From contig CAJUQY010000009.1 in assembly GCA_910588815.1 (NCBI GenBank), forward strand, positions 50,880 to 93,653: DNA of 42,774 nt, read 5' to 3'. Shown here piece after piece: positions 24,901-32,435 of this stretch; positions within the stretch are counted from its first letter, which is position 1, and each line of letters begins with the position of its first letter. The DNA comes from an uncultured Lachnospiraceae bacterium (GTDB lineage Bacteria > Bacillota > Clostridia > Lachnospirales > Lachnospiraceae). The position numbers and the translations under genes were made by a program. The notes below the pieces were generated by a model. The model was not told the DNA's origin, ran no database searches, and was given only the letters and a program-made list of their open reading frames with translations.

Positions 24901-26214
24901 ATGAAGAGACAAAATGCAAAAAAGAAATTTATTACAATGGGCAGGAAGGCTTGTTGTTTTGTCCTGGTTCTTCTGGCGGTTTTGGGCGGGAGAAGCGGAG
25001 TTTGGCCGATGTCTGTCCTTGCGTCTGACGAAGAGGTGGAGGAGGCAAAAGAGCGGGTGGCGGAGGCAGAGGAAAAGGCCAAAGATTTGGAGGAAGCCAA
25101 GGAGCGGTTCGCCGGTTATTTAGACGAGTTAAATGGACAGCTCGATGGTCTGACGACAGAACTTTCGGAGCTTTCTGCCAGGCAGACAGAGCTCCAGGAT
25201 AATCTCGAGGTGACGGCGAAGGAGCTTTTAGAGGCGAAAGAGACGGAGGCCGATCAGTATGAGGCCATGAAGAAACGGATCCAGTATATGTATGAAAACG
25301 GGGATACCGGTTTTATCGAGCTTATCTTTTCGGCGGAGAGCCTCTCCACCATATTAAACAGGGCAGAGTATGCTGTGGAGTTAGCTGAGTATGACCGGAA
25401 TATGCTGACGGATTATCAGGAGATCAGGGAGCTGGTGGCCAGGAAGGAACAGGATCTTTTGACAGAGCAGGCGGAGCTTGACCAGATAGTGGCAAAGACG
25501 CAGGAGAAGCAGAATGAGGTGCTTGCGGCTGTGGCGGGGACCAACGAAAAGATGGAGGAATGCGCCGGGGAGCTGGAGGACGCCAAAGAGGAACTGGCGC
25601 AGTACCGGGCCGAGCTGCAGCAGAAGGAGCTGGAGGCAGAGGAGCGGATGGCCAGGCTGGCCGAGGAGGCCAGAAGACGGGAGGAAGAAGAGCGGAGGAA
25701 GGAACAGCAGGTCGCGGCTGGCGTGGGAAGCAATGCCGGAGCACCGGGAGGGGTGCAGCCGTCCTCACCGTCGGGGAGCGACCAGGAAGAGCCGGAAGGA
25801 GGCGGAGGCCCGGATGCGCCGCAGCCGGATCAGAACCCCGAGCCGGAAGAACCGGCAGGGTTTGATTATTCCGCATACAGTGACGTGGAGCTCTTGGCGG
25901 CCATGATATATCGGGAGGCCAACATGGAGCCCTGGGACGGGAAGGTTGCCGTGGGAAATGTGGTTATGAACCGGATCGCCAGCAGCCGTTATCCCAATAC
26001 CATGATCGGCGTGCTCTCCCAGCCTTATCAGTTTACCCCCTGGGACGGCCCGAAATACCAGAAAGCTCTGCAGAACGGTGTGGGAGGGGACTGCAGACGG
26101 GCGGCGGAGGTTGCCATGAGCGGCAGTGAGAATTATATCGGCGGCCTGCTCCATTTCCGCACCATCAGGCCCGGGTATGAGGGGATTACCATCGGCACCC
26201 ATGTGTTCTATTGA
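24901..26214 (+). CDS. Secreted cell wall hydrolase: coiled coil plus SleB (Hydrolase_2) domain
   Basis: A 437-residue exported protein. It has a signal peptide with likely cleavage after Ala41 (MSVLA/SDEEV), a long coiled coil (about 42-265, PcsB/CwlO-like heptads with internal LSTILNRAEY), a Gly/Pro/Glu-rich linker (270-320), and a C-terminal SleB-type domain: AAMIYREANMEPWDGKVAVG, then VVMNRIASSRYP, QFTPW and GGLLHFRT. The SleB catalytic glutamate corresponds to the one in YREAN. The coiled coil is typical of FtsEX-controlled amidases, and the SleB end is typical of spore cortex lysis enzymes. The ribosome site (GTGGAAAATG) is weak. Role inferred: cell separation or germination. Confidence 0.88.
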   Translation: MKRQNAKKKFITMGRKACCFVLVLLAVLGGRSGVWPMSVLASDEEVEEAKERVAEAEEKAKDLEEAKERFAGYLDELNGQLDGLTTELSELSARQTELQDNLEVTAKELLEAKETEADQYEAMKKRIQYMYENGDTGFIELIFSAESLSTILNRAEYAVELAEYDRNMLTDYQEIRELVARKEQDLLTEQAELDQIVAKTQEKQNEVLAAVAGTNEKMEECAGELEDAKEELAQYRAELQQKELEAEERMARLAEEARRREEEERRKEQQVAAGVGSNAGAPGGVQPSSPSGSDQEEPEGGGGPDAPQPDQNPEPEEPAGFDYSAYSDVELLAAMIYREANMEPWDGKVAVGNVVMNRIASSRYPNTMIGVLSQPYQFTPWDGPKYQKALQNGVGGDCRRAAEVAMSGSENYIGGLLHFRTIRPGYEGITIGTHVFY

Positions 26215-26272
26215 GAGGTTCCCGGACGGCGGCTGTATGGGCGGTGCGTCAGACATCCGCATCCTTTTGAAA

Positions 26273-26629
26273 TCAGTCCTTCATCTTGGGATTGAAGATC
26301 AGGGAGCCGATGTAGCCGAAGACCAGGGCTGCGCTGATACCGGCGGCAGAAGCTTTCAGGCCGCCCAGGAACAGACCGAGGATACCCTCTTCTCCGATGC
26401 TTTCTTTCACCCCCTTGAACAGGGTGTTCCCGAAGCCGAGCAGAGGAACGGAGGCGCCGGAGCCGGCCCATTCTATAAAGGGCTCATAGACGCCGAGGAA
26501 GCCCAGGGCCACGCCGGAGCAGACCAGCAGCACCATGATGCGGCCCGGCATCAGCTTTGTCTTATCCATGAGGATTTGGACCAGGGCACAGATCAGCCCG
26601 CCAACCAGAAATGCTTTTAAGTAATCCAT
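26273..26629 (-). CDS. spoVAE: Stage V sporulation protein AE
   Basis: A 118-residue membrane protein of the SpoVA dipicolinate channel of spores, with about three transmembrane segments, starting MDYLKAFLVGGLICALVQIL and carrying the conserved FGNTLFKGV and LFLGGLKA segments. It normally follows spoVAC and spoVAD, but here neither is adjacent: upstream on the minus strand is the argG 3' end. A CATACTG sequence at 26681-26675 (minus strand) resembles a SigG -10, with an A/T-rich -35 region that fits poorly. The ribosome site AAAGG is weak. Confidence 0.92.
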   Translation of the reverse strand: MDYLKAFLVGGLICALVQILMDKTKLMPGRIMVLLVCSGVALGFLGVYEPFIEWAGSGASVPLLGFGNTLFKGVKESIGEEGILGLFLGGLKASAAGISAALVFGYIGSLIFNPKMKD

Positions 26630-26814
26630 AGTGTCTCACGACCTTTCTGTTGATATTCCTGAAGGTAATGTGTGCAGTATGGATTTTTTTATACATTACA
26701 GTTTTTGACGTGAGAAATCGAAATTTCTAAAGAAATAGTGAAAGGCCGCCGGCCGGGGAAAATCCCCGTACCTGCAGCCAGGTTGGTGCACATGAGGCGG
26801 GAGGGAAGTCTCTC

Positions 26815-28038
26815 CTACCCGATATTTGTATCTTTTGCAATCTCTTCCATCTTCATGGCCCTCACCATGGTGGAGAGTCCGTAGAGGTTGATGAAGCCCT
26901 CCGCGTCGTGGTGGTCGTAGAGGTCGCCGGTGGTGAAGGAAGCGATGCTCTCATTGTACATGGAGTAAGGGGAGATCGTTCCCTGTTTAATGATGTTGCC
27001 CTTATAGAGCTTCATCTTGCACTCTCCCGTCACGAATTTCTGGGTGGATTCTACAAAGGCCTGGCAGGCTTCGCGCAGAGGGGAAAACCATTTGGCCGAG
27101 TAAACCAAGTCGGCAAACTTATTGCCCACATCCTTCTTCATGGCCAGAGTCTCTTTGTCGAGGATCAGCTCTTCCAGCTGGTCATGTGCTTCCATGAGGA
27201 TCGTTCCGCCGGGAGTCTCATAGACACCGCGGGACTTCATGCCCACCATACGGTTTTCCACGATATCTGCGATGCCGATGCCATGCCTGCCGCCCAGGAC
27301 ATTTAACTCGGCGATGATCTCAGACAGTTTCATCTCTTTGCCGTTTAATGCCACGGGAGTGCCTTCTTTAAAGGTGAGGGAGATGGTTTCGCCTTCATCC
27401 GGAGCCTTTTCCGGTGTCTGGCCCAGAACCAGCATATGGTCATAGTTGGGGGCATTGCCGGGATCCTCCAGCTCCAGGCCTTCATGGCTGATGTGCCAGA
27501 GATTGCGGTCGCGGCTGTAACTGCTGTCTGCCTTGAAAGGCAGCTTGATGCCATGGCTCTCGCAGTAGCGAAGTTCATCCTCCCGGGATTTCATATCCCA
27601 AATCCGCCAGGGAGCAATGATCTTCAAGTGGGGGGCCAGAGCCTTGATGCCCAGTTCAAAACGCACCTGATCGTTGCCCTTGCCGGTGGCGCCGTGGCAG
27701 ATGGCGACGGCTCCTTCTTTCTTGGCAATATCCACCAGGATCTTGGCGATCAGAGGACGGGCCATGGCTGTGCCCAGCAGATATTTGTGCTCGTATACGG
27801 CGCCTGCCTTGATGCAGGGGAGGATGTATTCATCGCAGAATTCATCGACCACATGCTCGATGTAGAGCTTGGAAGCGCCGGTAGAGAGTGCCCTCTCCTC
27901 TAAGCCGTCCAGTTCGCTGCCTTGTCCCACGTCGATGCAGACACAGATTACTTCGTAATCATAATTTTCCTTGAGCCAGGGAATCAGAACGGAAGTGTCC
28001 AGGCCGCCGGAATATGCAAGAACCACTTTTTCTTTCAT
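26815..28038 (-). CDS. argG: Argininosuccinate synthase
   Basis: ATP-dependent joining of citrulline and aspartate, the penultimate step of arginine synthesis. The 407-residue product has the PP-loop AYSGGLDTS (8-16), the CHGATGKGNDQVRFE segment and ADSSYSRDRNLW. GAGGAGG lies upstream of the ATG on the minus strand. It is divergent from argC across a 191-nt intergenic region with mirrored promoters and ARG-box-like sites. argF and argH are not in the window. Confidence 0.97.
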   Translation of the reverse strand: MKEKVVLAYSGGLDTSVLIPWLKENYDYEVICVCIDVGQGSELDGLEERALSTGASKLYIEHVVDEFCDEYILPCIKAGAVYEHKYLLGTAMARPLIAKILVDIAKKEGAVAICHGATGKGNDQVRFELGIKALAPHLKIIAPWRIWDMKSREDELRYCESHGIKLPFKADSSYSRDRNLWHISHEGLELEDPGNAPNYDHMLVLGQTPEKAPDEGETISLTFKEGTPVALNGKEMKLSEIIAELNVLGGRHGIGIADIVENRMVGMKSRGVYETPGGTILMEAHDQLEELILDKETLAMKKDVGNKFADLVYSAKWFSPLREACQAFVESTQKFVTGECKMKLYKGNIIKQGTISPYSMYNESIASFTTGDLYDHHDAEGFINLYGLSTMVRAMKMEEIAKDTNIG

Positions 28039-28086
28039 AATATTTATTCCTCCTCATAAAACAAAATTGTCCGGTTTTTTATCACG

Positions 28087-28121
28087 GGAATAAATATACA
28101 ACAAAATGAAAGGAAATGCAA
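28087..28121 (-). promoter_or_regulatory. argG promoter with overlapping ARG box
   Basis: On the minus strand: -35 TTGCAT (28121-28116), a 17-nt spacer and -10 TATATT (28098-28093). GGAATAAATATACA (28087-28100) overlaps the -10 and matches an ARG-box-like TGAATAATTATTCA at 11 of 14 positions, suggesting ArgR/AhrC repression. Confidence 0.68.
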
Positions 28122-28148
28122 CCCCTAAATTATAACTTCAAAAAATGG

Positions 28149-28183
28149 TTGCATATTATTCAACTATAATGTATAATTATGAA
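28149..28183 (+). promoter_or_regulatory. argC promoter with two overlapping ARG boxes
   Basis: -35 TTGCAT (28149-28154), a 17-nt spacer and -10 TATAAT (28172-28177). TGCATATTATTCA (28150-28162) overlaps the -35. TGTATAATTATGAA (28170-28183) overlaps the -10 and matches the ARG-box-like consensus at 11 of 14 positions. The two sites are 20 bp apart, as expected for cooperative ArgR binding on one helix face. Confidence 0.72.
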
Positions 28184-28229
28184 ACGCGCAGAAAATGATA
28201 TGAGATAATAGAAAGGATAACAGAATATT

Positions 28230-29270
28230 ATGATCAAAGCAGGAATCATAGGTTCCACCGGATATGCCGGGGCGGAGCTGGCAGGATTTCTCCTGGGCCA
28301 TCCGGAGGTTCAGGTGGTCTGGTACGGCTCCAGAAGCTATGTGGGGGAGGAGTATTCTTCCATATATAAAAATATGTTCCGGATGGTGGATGCCAAATGT
28401 ATGGATGACAATATGGAAGAGCTGGCGGCTGAGGCGGATGTGATTTTTACGGCGACGCCCCAGGGCCTCTGTGCTTCCCTGATCAATGACGAAATTCTTG
28501 GGAAAGCGAAGGTTGTGGACTTAAGCGCAGATTTCCGCATCAAGGATGTACGGGTGTACGAGACATGGTACGGATTGGAGCATAAAAGCCCTCAGTATAT
28601 CGGGGAAGCCGTATACGGCCTCTGCGAGATCAACAGAGAGGACGTAAAAAAAGCCAGACTGGTGGCAAATCCCGGCTGCTACACGACCTGTTCTATTTTG
28701 ACGCTGTACCCCCTTGTGAAGGAGGGGCTTGTGGATGTTTCTTCAATTATAATTGATGCCAAGTCGGGAACCTCCGGGGCGGGGCGGGGGGCCAAGGTGC
28801 CGAATCTCTTCTGCGAGGTCAACGAGAGCATCAAGGCGTACGGGATCGCAAGCCACCGCCACACGCCGGAGATCGAGGAGCAGCTCGGCTACGCGTGCGG
28901 GGAGACGGTGGTCTTAAACTTTACACCCCATCTGGTGCCCATGAACCGGGGCATTCTGGCCACAGCCTACGCGTCCCTCAAAAAGCAGGTTTCTTATGGG
29001 GAGGTGCGGGCGGCCTATGAGAAATATTACGGGGAAGAGTTTTTCATCCGCCTTTTGCCGGAGGGAGTTTATCCGGAAACCAGATGGGTGGAGGGCAGCA
29101 ATTTCGTGGATATCAATTTTAAGATAGACGAGCGGACAGGAAGGATCATTGCCATCGGAGCGCTGGACAATCTGGTCAAAGGCGCAGCGGGGCAGGCGGT
29201 CCAAAATATGAACCTGATGTTCGGGCTTGCGGAAGCCACAGGGCTGGGACGGATTCCCATGTTTCCATGA
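28230..29270 (+). CDS. argC: N-acetyl-gamma-glutamyl-phosphate reductase
   Basis: NADPH-dependent third step of ornithine/arginine synthesis. The 346-residue product has the Rossmann motif GIIGSTGYAGAEL, the catalytic cysteine in NPGCYTT (C150) and the conserved histidines in ASHRHTPE (H209 and H211). First gene of argC-argJ-(symporter)-argB-argD. Confidence 0.97.
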   Translation: MIKAGIIGSTGYAGAELAGFLLGHPEVQVVWYGSRSYVGEEYSSIYKNMFRMVDAKCMDDNMEELAAEADVIFTATPQGLCASLINDEILGKAKVVDLSADFRIKDVRVYETWYGLEHKSPQYIGEAVYGLCEINREDVKKARLVANPGCYTTCSILTLYPLVKEGLVDVSSIIIDAKSGTSGAGRGAKVPNLFCEVNESIKAYGIASHRHTPEIEEQLGYACGETVVLNFTPHLVPMNRGILATAYASLKKQVSYGEVRAAYEKYYGEEFFIRLLPEGVYPETRWVEGSNFVDINFKIDERTGRIIAIGALDNLVKGAAGQAVQNMNLMFGLAEATGLGRIPMFP

Positions 29271-29381
29271 AGTGCATAACGTAGGAAAACAGGCTTTTTT
29301 CACACAGCCTTTTGGAAAAAACAATTTTCTTTCAATTAATATGCAAAAAGAAAAAGGTAAAAATGAGGAGGAATCGGATCT

Positions 29382-30605
29382 ATGAAATGGATAGACGGCG
29401 GCGTGACGGCGCCGAAGGGATTTTCGGCGGCCGGAGTGAGCGCCGGGATTAAGAAGAATGGTATCAAGGATATGGCCATGGTTTACAGTGAGACGCCCTG
29501 CGCGGCGGCGGGGGTCTTTACCACCAATGTGGTGAAGGCGGCTCCGGTCAAGTGGGATTATCAGGTGGTCCGTGAGAGCGCATACGCCCAGGCCGTGGTA
29601 GTCAACAGCGGCATTGCCAATGCATGTACCGGCGCGGAGGGCTTCGGCCACTGCCAGGAGACGGCGAAGGCGGCGGGGGAGGCCCTTTGCATCCCGGCGG
29701 AGGCGGTACTTGTGGCCTCCACGGGGGTGATCGGCGCGGCGCTTCCCATGGACAAGATCAAAGCCGGGGTCGGAAGTTTAAAAGAGGCTCTCGGAAGTGA
29801 CAGGCAGGCGGGCGCCCTGGCGGCGCAGGCCATCATGACCACAGACACAAAGCCAAAGGAAGTCGCGGTGGAAACTTTGATCGGGGGAAAGGCCGTGACC
29901 GTGGCCGGAATGTGCAAGGGTTCCGGCATGATTCATCCCAACATGGCCACCATGCTCTGTTTTGTGGTGAGTGACGTGGATATCTCCCGCGGGCTTTTGC
30001 AAAAGGCCCTCAGTGACGACGTGGAGGACACCTTCAATATGATTTCCGTGGACGGCGATACCTCCACCAACGACAGCGTTCTCCTTTTGGCCAATGGCCT
30101 GGCAGGAAATAAAAAAATTACGGAGGAAAATGAAGATTACCGTGCTTTCTGCGAGGCTTTGCATGTGGTCATGGAGGGGCTTTCCAAGAAGATCGCCGGG
30201 GACGGTGAGGGAGCCACCTGCTTATTTGAAGTCAAAGTTCTGGGAGCGCCTTCAAAAGAAGCGGCCAGGACTCTTGCAAAGTCGGTGGTCACATCCAGCC
30301 TCACCAAGGCGGCCATTTACGGGCACGACGCCAACTGGGGAAGGATCCTCTGCGCCCTCGGCTATTCCGGTGTATCCTTCGACCCGGAGCAGGTAGACAT
30401 CTGGTTTGAGAGCAGGGCCGGAAAGCTTAAAATCGTAGAAAACGGCGTTTCCACCGGTTACAGCGAGGAGGAGGCCACGAAGATTCTCTCAGAAGAAGAG
30501 GTGACCGCCATCGCAGATATGAAAGCCGGGGAGGCCTCCGCCACGGCCTGGGGGTGCGACCTGACCTACGATTATGTAAAGATTAACGCCGATTATCGCT
30601 CCTGA
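29382..30605 (+). CDS. argJ: Bifunctional ornithine acetyltransferase/N-acetylglutamate synthase
   Basis: Recycles the acetyl group from N-acetylornithine to glutamate. The 407-residue precursor is self-cleaved before the nucleophile Thr190 in IHPNMATML, giving alpha and beta chains. Whether it is mono- or bifunctional cannot be settled from sequence; no argA or argE is seen here. GAGGAGG precedes the ATG. argC ends 111 nt upstream. The repeat element at 30604-30779 begins at its stop codon. Confidence 0.96.
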   Translation: MKWIDGGVTAPKGFSAAGVSAGIKKNGIKDMAMVYSETPCAAAGVFTTNVVKAAPVKWDYQVVRESAYAQAVVVNSGIANACTGAEGFGHCQETAKAAGEALCIPAEAVLVASTGVIGAALPMDKIKAGVGSLKEALGSDRQAGALAAQAIMTTDTKPKEVAVETLIGGKAVTVAGMCKGSGMIHPNMATMLCFVVSDVDISRGLLQKALSDDVEDTFNMISVDGDTSTNDSVLLLANGLAGNKKITEENEDYRAFCEALHVVMEGLSKKIAGDGEGATCLFEVKVLGAPSKEAARTLAKSVVTSSLTKAAIYGHDANWGRILCALGYSGVSFDPEQVDIWFESRAGKLKIVENGVSTGYSEEEATKILSEEEVTAIADMKAGEASATAWGCDLTYDYVKINADYRS

Positions 30606-30779
30606 GATTCCGTTTTACGTCGAACTGACGGAAGAAAATTATTTTTACGCCAGGACACGCTTCCGCTCATGAAACAGGCAGCGGTACTAAGGAACTTCCT
30701 AAGGATCGGCCTGTTTCATACGGTTCTTGCTTAGAAAAAATAATTTTCTTCCTGGGTTTCGAGCAAAATACGGAATTTC
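30604..30779. repeat. Long-inverted-repeat element, copy 2
   Basis: About 176 bp starting on the argJ stop codon. The outer arms 30604-30625 and 30756-30779 pair imperfectly. The next arms GGAAGAAAATTATTTTT and AAAAATAATTTTCTTCC pair perfectly over 17 bp. Inside are ACGCCAGGACACGCTTCCGC, a central hairpin with 11-bp arms ATGAAACAGGC (30669-30679) and GCCTGTTTCAT (30709-30719), and ACGGTTCTTGCTTAGAAAAA. The core motifs match copy 1 at 16427-16602; the central arms do not. Confidence 0.87.
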
Positions 30780-30807
30780 AAAATCCGGTAGAGACATACT
30801 CATGTAG

Positions 30808-30898
30808 CCGGGATTGTGCGCAGGCAGTTTCCGTGAGCAAACGATAGGCGTGTTTTCAGCCGTGTTTGCGATGGAAAGCAGCCTGCGCACAATCCCGG
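30808..30898. repeat. 91-bp inverted repeat with perfect 18-bp arms
   Basis: CCGGGATTGTGCGCAGGC (30808-30825) pairs perfectly with 30881-30898. Nested inside are TTTCC/GGAAA and GCAAAC/GTTTGC in register, leaving a loop of about 21 nt. There is no T-tract (TCTCCCCC follows) and no open frame. It lies between the copy 2 repeat and the symporter promoter. It may be a terminator-like barrier between argJ and the symporter, or a small mobile palindrome. Confidence 0.85.
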
Positions 30899-30908
30899 TC
30901 TCCCCCAC

Positions 30909-30937
30909 TTGCCATTCCGCAGAAAATAGGTTATACT
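30909..30937 (+). promoter_or_regulatory. SigA-type promoter for the symporter gene
   Basis: -35 TTGCCA (30909-30914), a 17-nt spacer and -10 TATACT (30932-30937). It gives the symporter, and perhaps argB-argD, a start independent of the argC promoter. Confidence 0.78.
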
Positions 30938-30969
30938 GGCCTGGAATATGAAAAAGGGGGTTTCCTAAG

Positions 30970-32343
30970 ATGAAACGAGAGAGATTTTCTTCCCGGCTGG
31001 GTTTTATCCTGATCTCTGCCGGATGCGCCATCGGCCTCGGCAACGTATGGCGCTTTCCTTACATTACCGGAAAATACGGAGGTGCGGCCTTTGTGCTGCT
31101 CTATATTTTTTTCCTGCTGATTCTGGGCCTGCCCATCATGGTGGCGGAACTTTCCGTGGGACGGGCGAGCCAGAAGAGCGCGGCTCATTCCTTTGACGTT
31201 CTGGAGCCTGCGGGCAGTAAGTGGCACTGGTACAAATGGGGCGCCATGGCGGGAAATTATCTGCTGATGATGTTTTACACCACCATTGCGGGGTGGATGT
31301 GCTACTATGTGTATAAAATGGCCTCCGGGCAGTTTGCGGGCCTTGATACGGAGCAGGTGGCAGGAGAATTTGTGAGCATGACCCAGAGGCCGGGGCTGAT
31401 GGCGGCTTTCATGGTGGCTATCGTGGTACTCTGTTTCGGGATCTGTGCCATCGGGCTTCAAAAAGGCGTGGAGCGGGTCACCAAGATCATGATGATCAGC
31501 CTGTTAATTATGATGATCATCCTTGCCGGCCGTTCTGTCACCCTGCCGGGAGGCGGCGAGGGACTTAAATTCTACCTGGTGCCGGATTTTGGCAAATTCA
31601 AGGAATACGGGATTTTCGAGGTGCTCTATGCGGCCATGGGGCAGGCGTTCTTTACCCTGAGCCTTGGAATCGGGGCCATCGCCATCTTCGGAAGCTATAT
31701 CGGCAAAGATCGGAGGCTTACGGGCGAGGCAGTGAGCATTACCGTGCTGGACACCGTGGTGGCGCTCATTGCGGGCCTGATCATTTTTCCGGCCTGCTTT
31801 GCCTACGACGTGAATCCAGGTGAAGGTCCCAGCCTGATCTTCATTACCCTGCCCAATGTGTTCAATGAGATGGCGCTGGGACAGGTGTGGGGGACCCTGT
31901 TTTTTGTCTTTATGTTTTTTGCGGCAATCTCTACGGTCATTGCCGTCTTTGAAAATATCATATCGTTTGCTACGGATTTGACGGGTTGTTCCAGAAAAAA
32001 AGCGGTTCTGGTCAATATCATCGTGATCAGCGTCCTGTCCCTGCCCTGTGTGCTGGGCTTTAACCTCTGGAGTGGCTTTGCTCCCCTTGGCGCCGGCAGC
32101 AATGTGCTGGATCTGGAGGATTTCTTGGTGAGCAACAACCTGCTTCCTCTGGGAAGCCTGGTGTACCTGTTGTTCTGTGTGAGCAAGTACGGCTGGGGCT
32201 GGAAAAATTTTACGGAGGAGGCCAATGCGGGCAAGGGACTTAAATTTCCCGGCTGGGCCCGCTTATATGTGACCATCCTTCTTCCTCTGATCGTGCTGTT
32301 CATCTTTGTGTGGGGCTATATTTCGAAATTTTTCCTGGGGTAA
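30970..32343 (+). CDS. Sodium-dependent (neurotransmitter-type) symporter
   Basis: A member of the SNF/NSS family, which imports amino acids or related amines with sodium. The 457-residue product has 11-12 hydrophobic segments. TM1 carries the unwound family motif GCAIGLGNVWRFPY, and SLGIGAIAIFGSY marks the TM6 region. The substrate is not predictable. It sits between argJ and argB, so arginine, ornithine or a precursor is an attractive but unproven guess. AAGGGGG precedes the ATG. It has its own promoter. Confidence 0.92.
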   Translation: MKRERFSSRLGFILISAGCAIGLGNVWRFPYITGKYGGAAFVLLYIFFLLILGLPIMVAELSVGRASQKSAAHSFDVLEPAGSKWHWYKWGAMAGNYLLMMFYTTIAGWMCYYVYKMASGQFAGLDTEQVAGEFVSMTQRPGLMAAFMVAIVVLCFGICAIGLQKGVERVTKIMMISLLIMMIILAGRSVTLPGGGEGLKFYLVPDFGKFKEYGIFEVLYAAMGQAFFTLSLGIGAIAIFGSYIGKDRRLTGEAVSITVLDTVVALIAGLIIFPACFAYDVNPGEGPSLIFITLPNVFNEMALGQVWGTLFFVFMFFAAISTVIAVFENIISFATDLTGCSRKKAVLVNIIVISVLSLPCVLGFNLWSGFAPLGAGSNVLDLEDFLVSNNLLPLGSLVYLLFCVSKYGWGWKNFTEEANAGKGLKFPGWARLYVTILLPLIVLFIFVWGYISKFFLG

Positions 32344-32435
32344 TGCGCTTAGATAGCGGCTGTGTGCGTTCCACAGGCAGCGCGCGAAACGGGAACGGCG
32401 TGTTTTGGATCCGTGACGGAAAGGAATGACAGACT

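Noticed and set aside
25424..25906. Pro/Arg-rich frames within the SleB gene
   Set aside because: They are out-of-frame translations of the GC-rich coiled-coil and linker region.
28039..28229. T-box or arginine riboswitch before argG/argC
   Set aside because: There is no T-box core or specifier stem and the leaders are short. The mirrored promoters with ARG-box-like sites explain control better.
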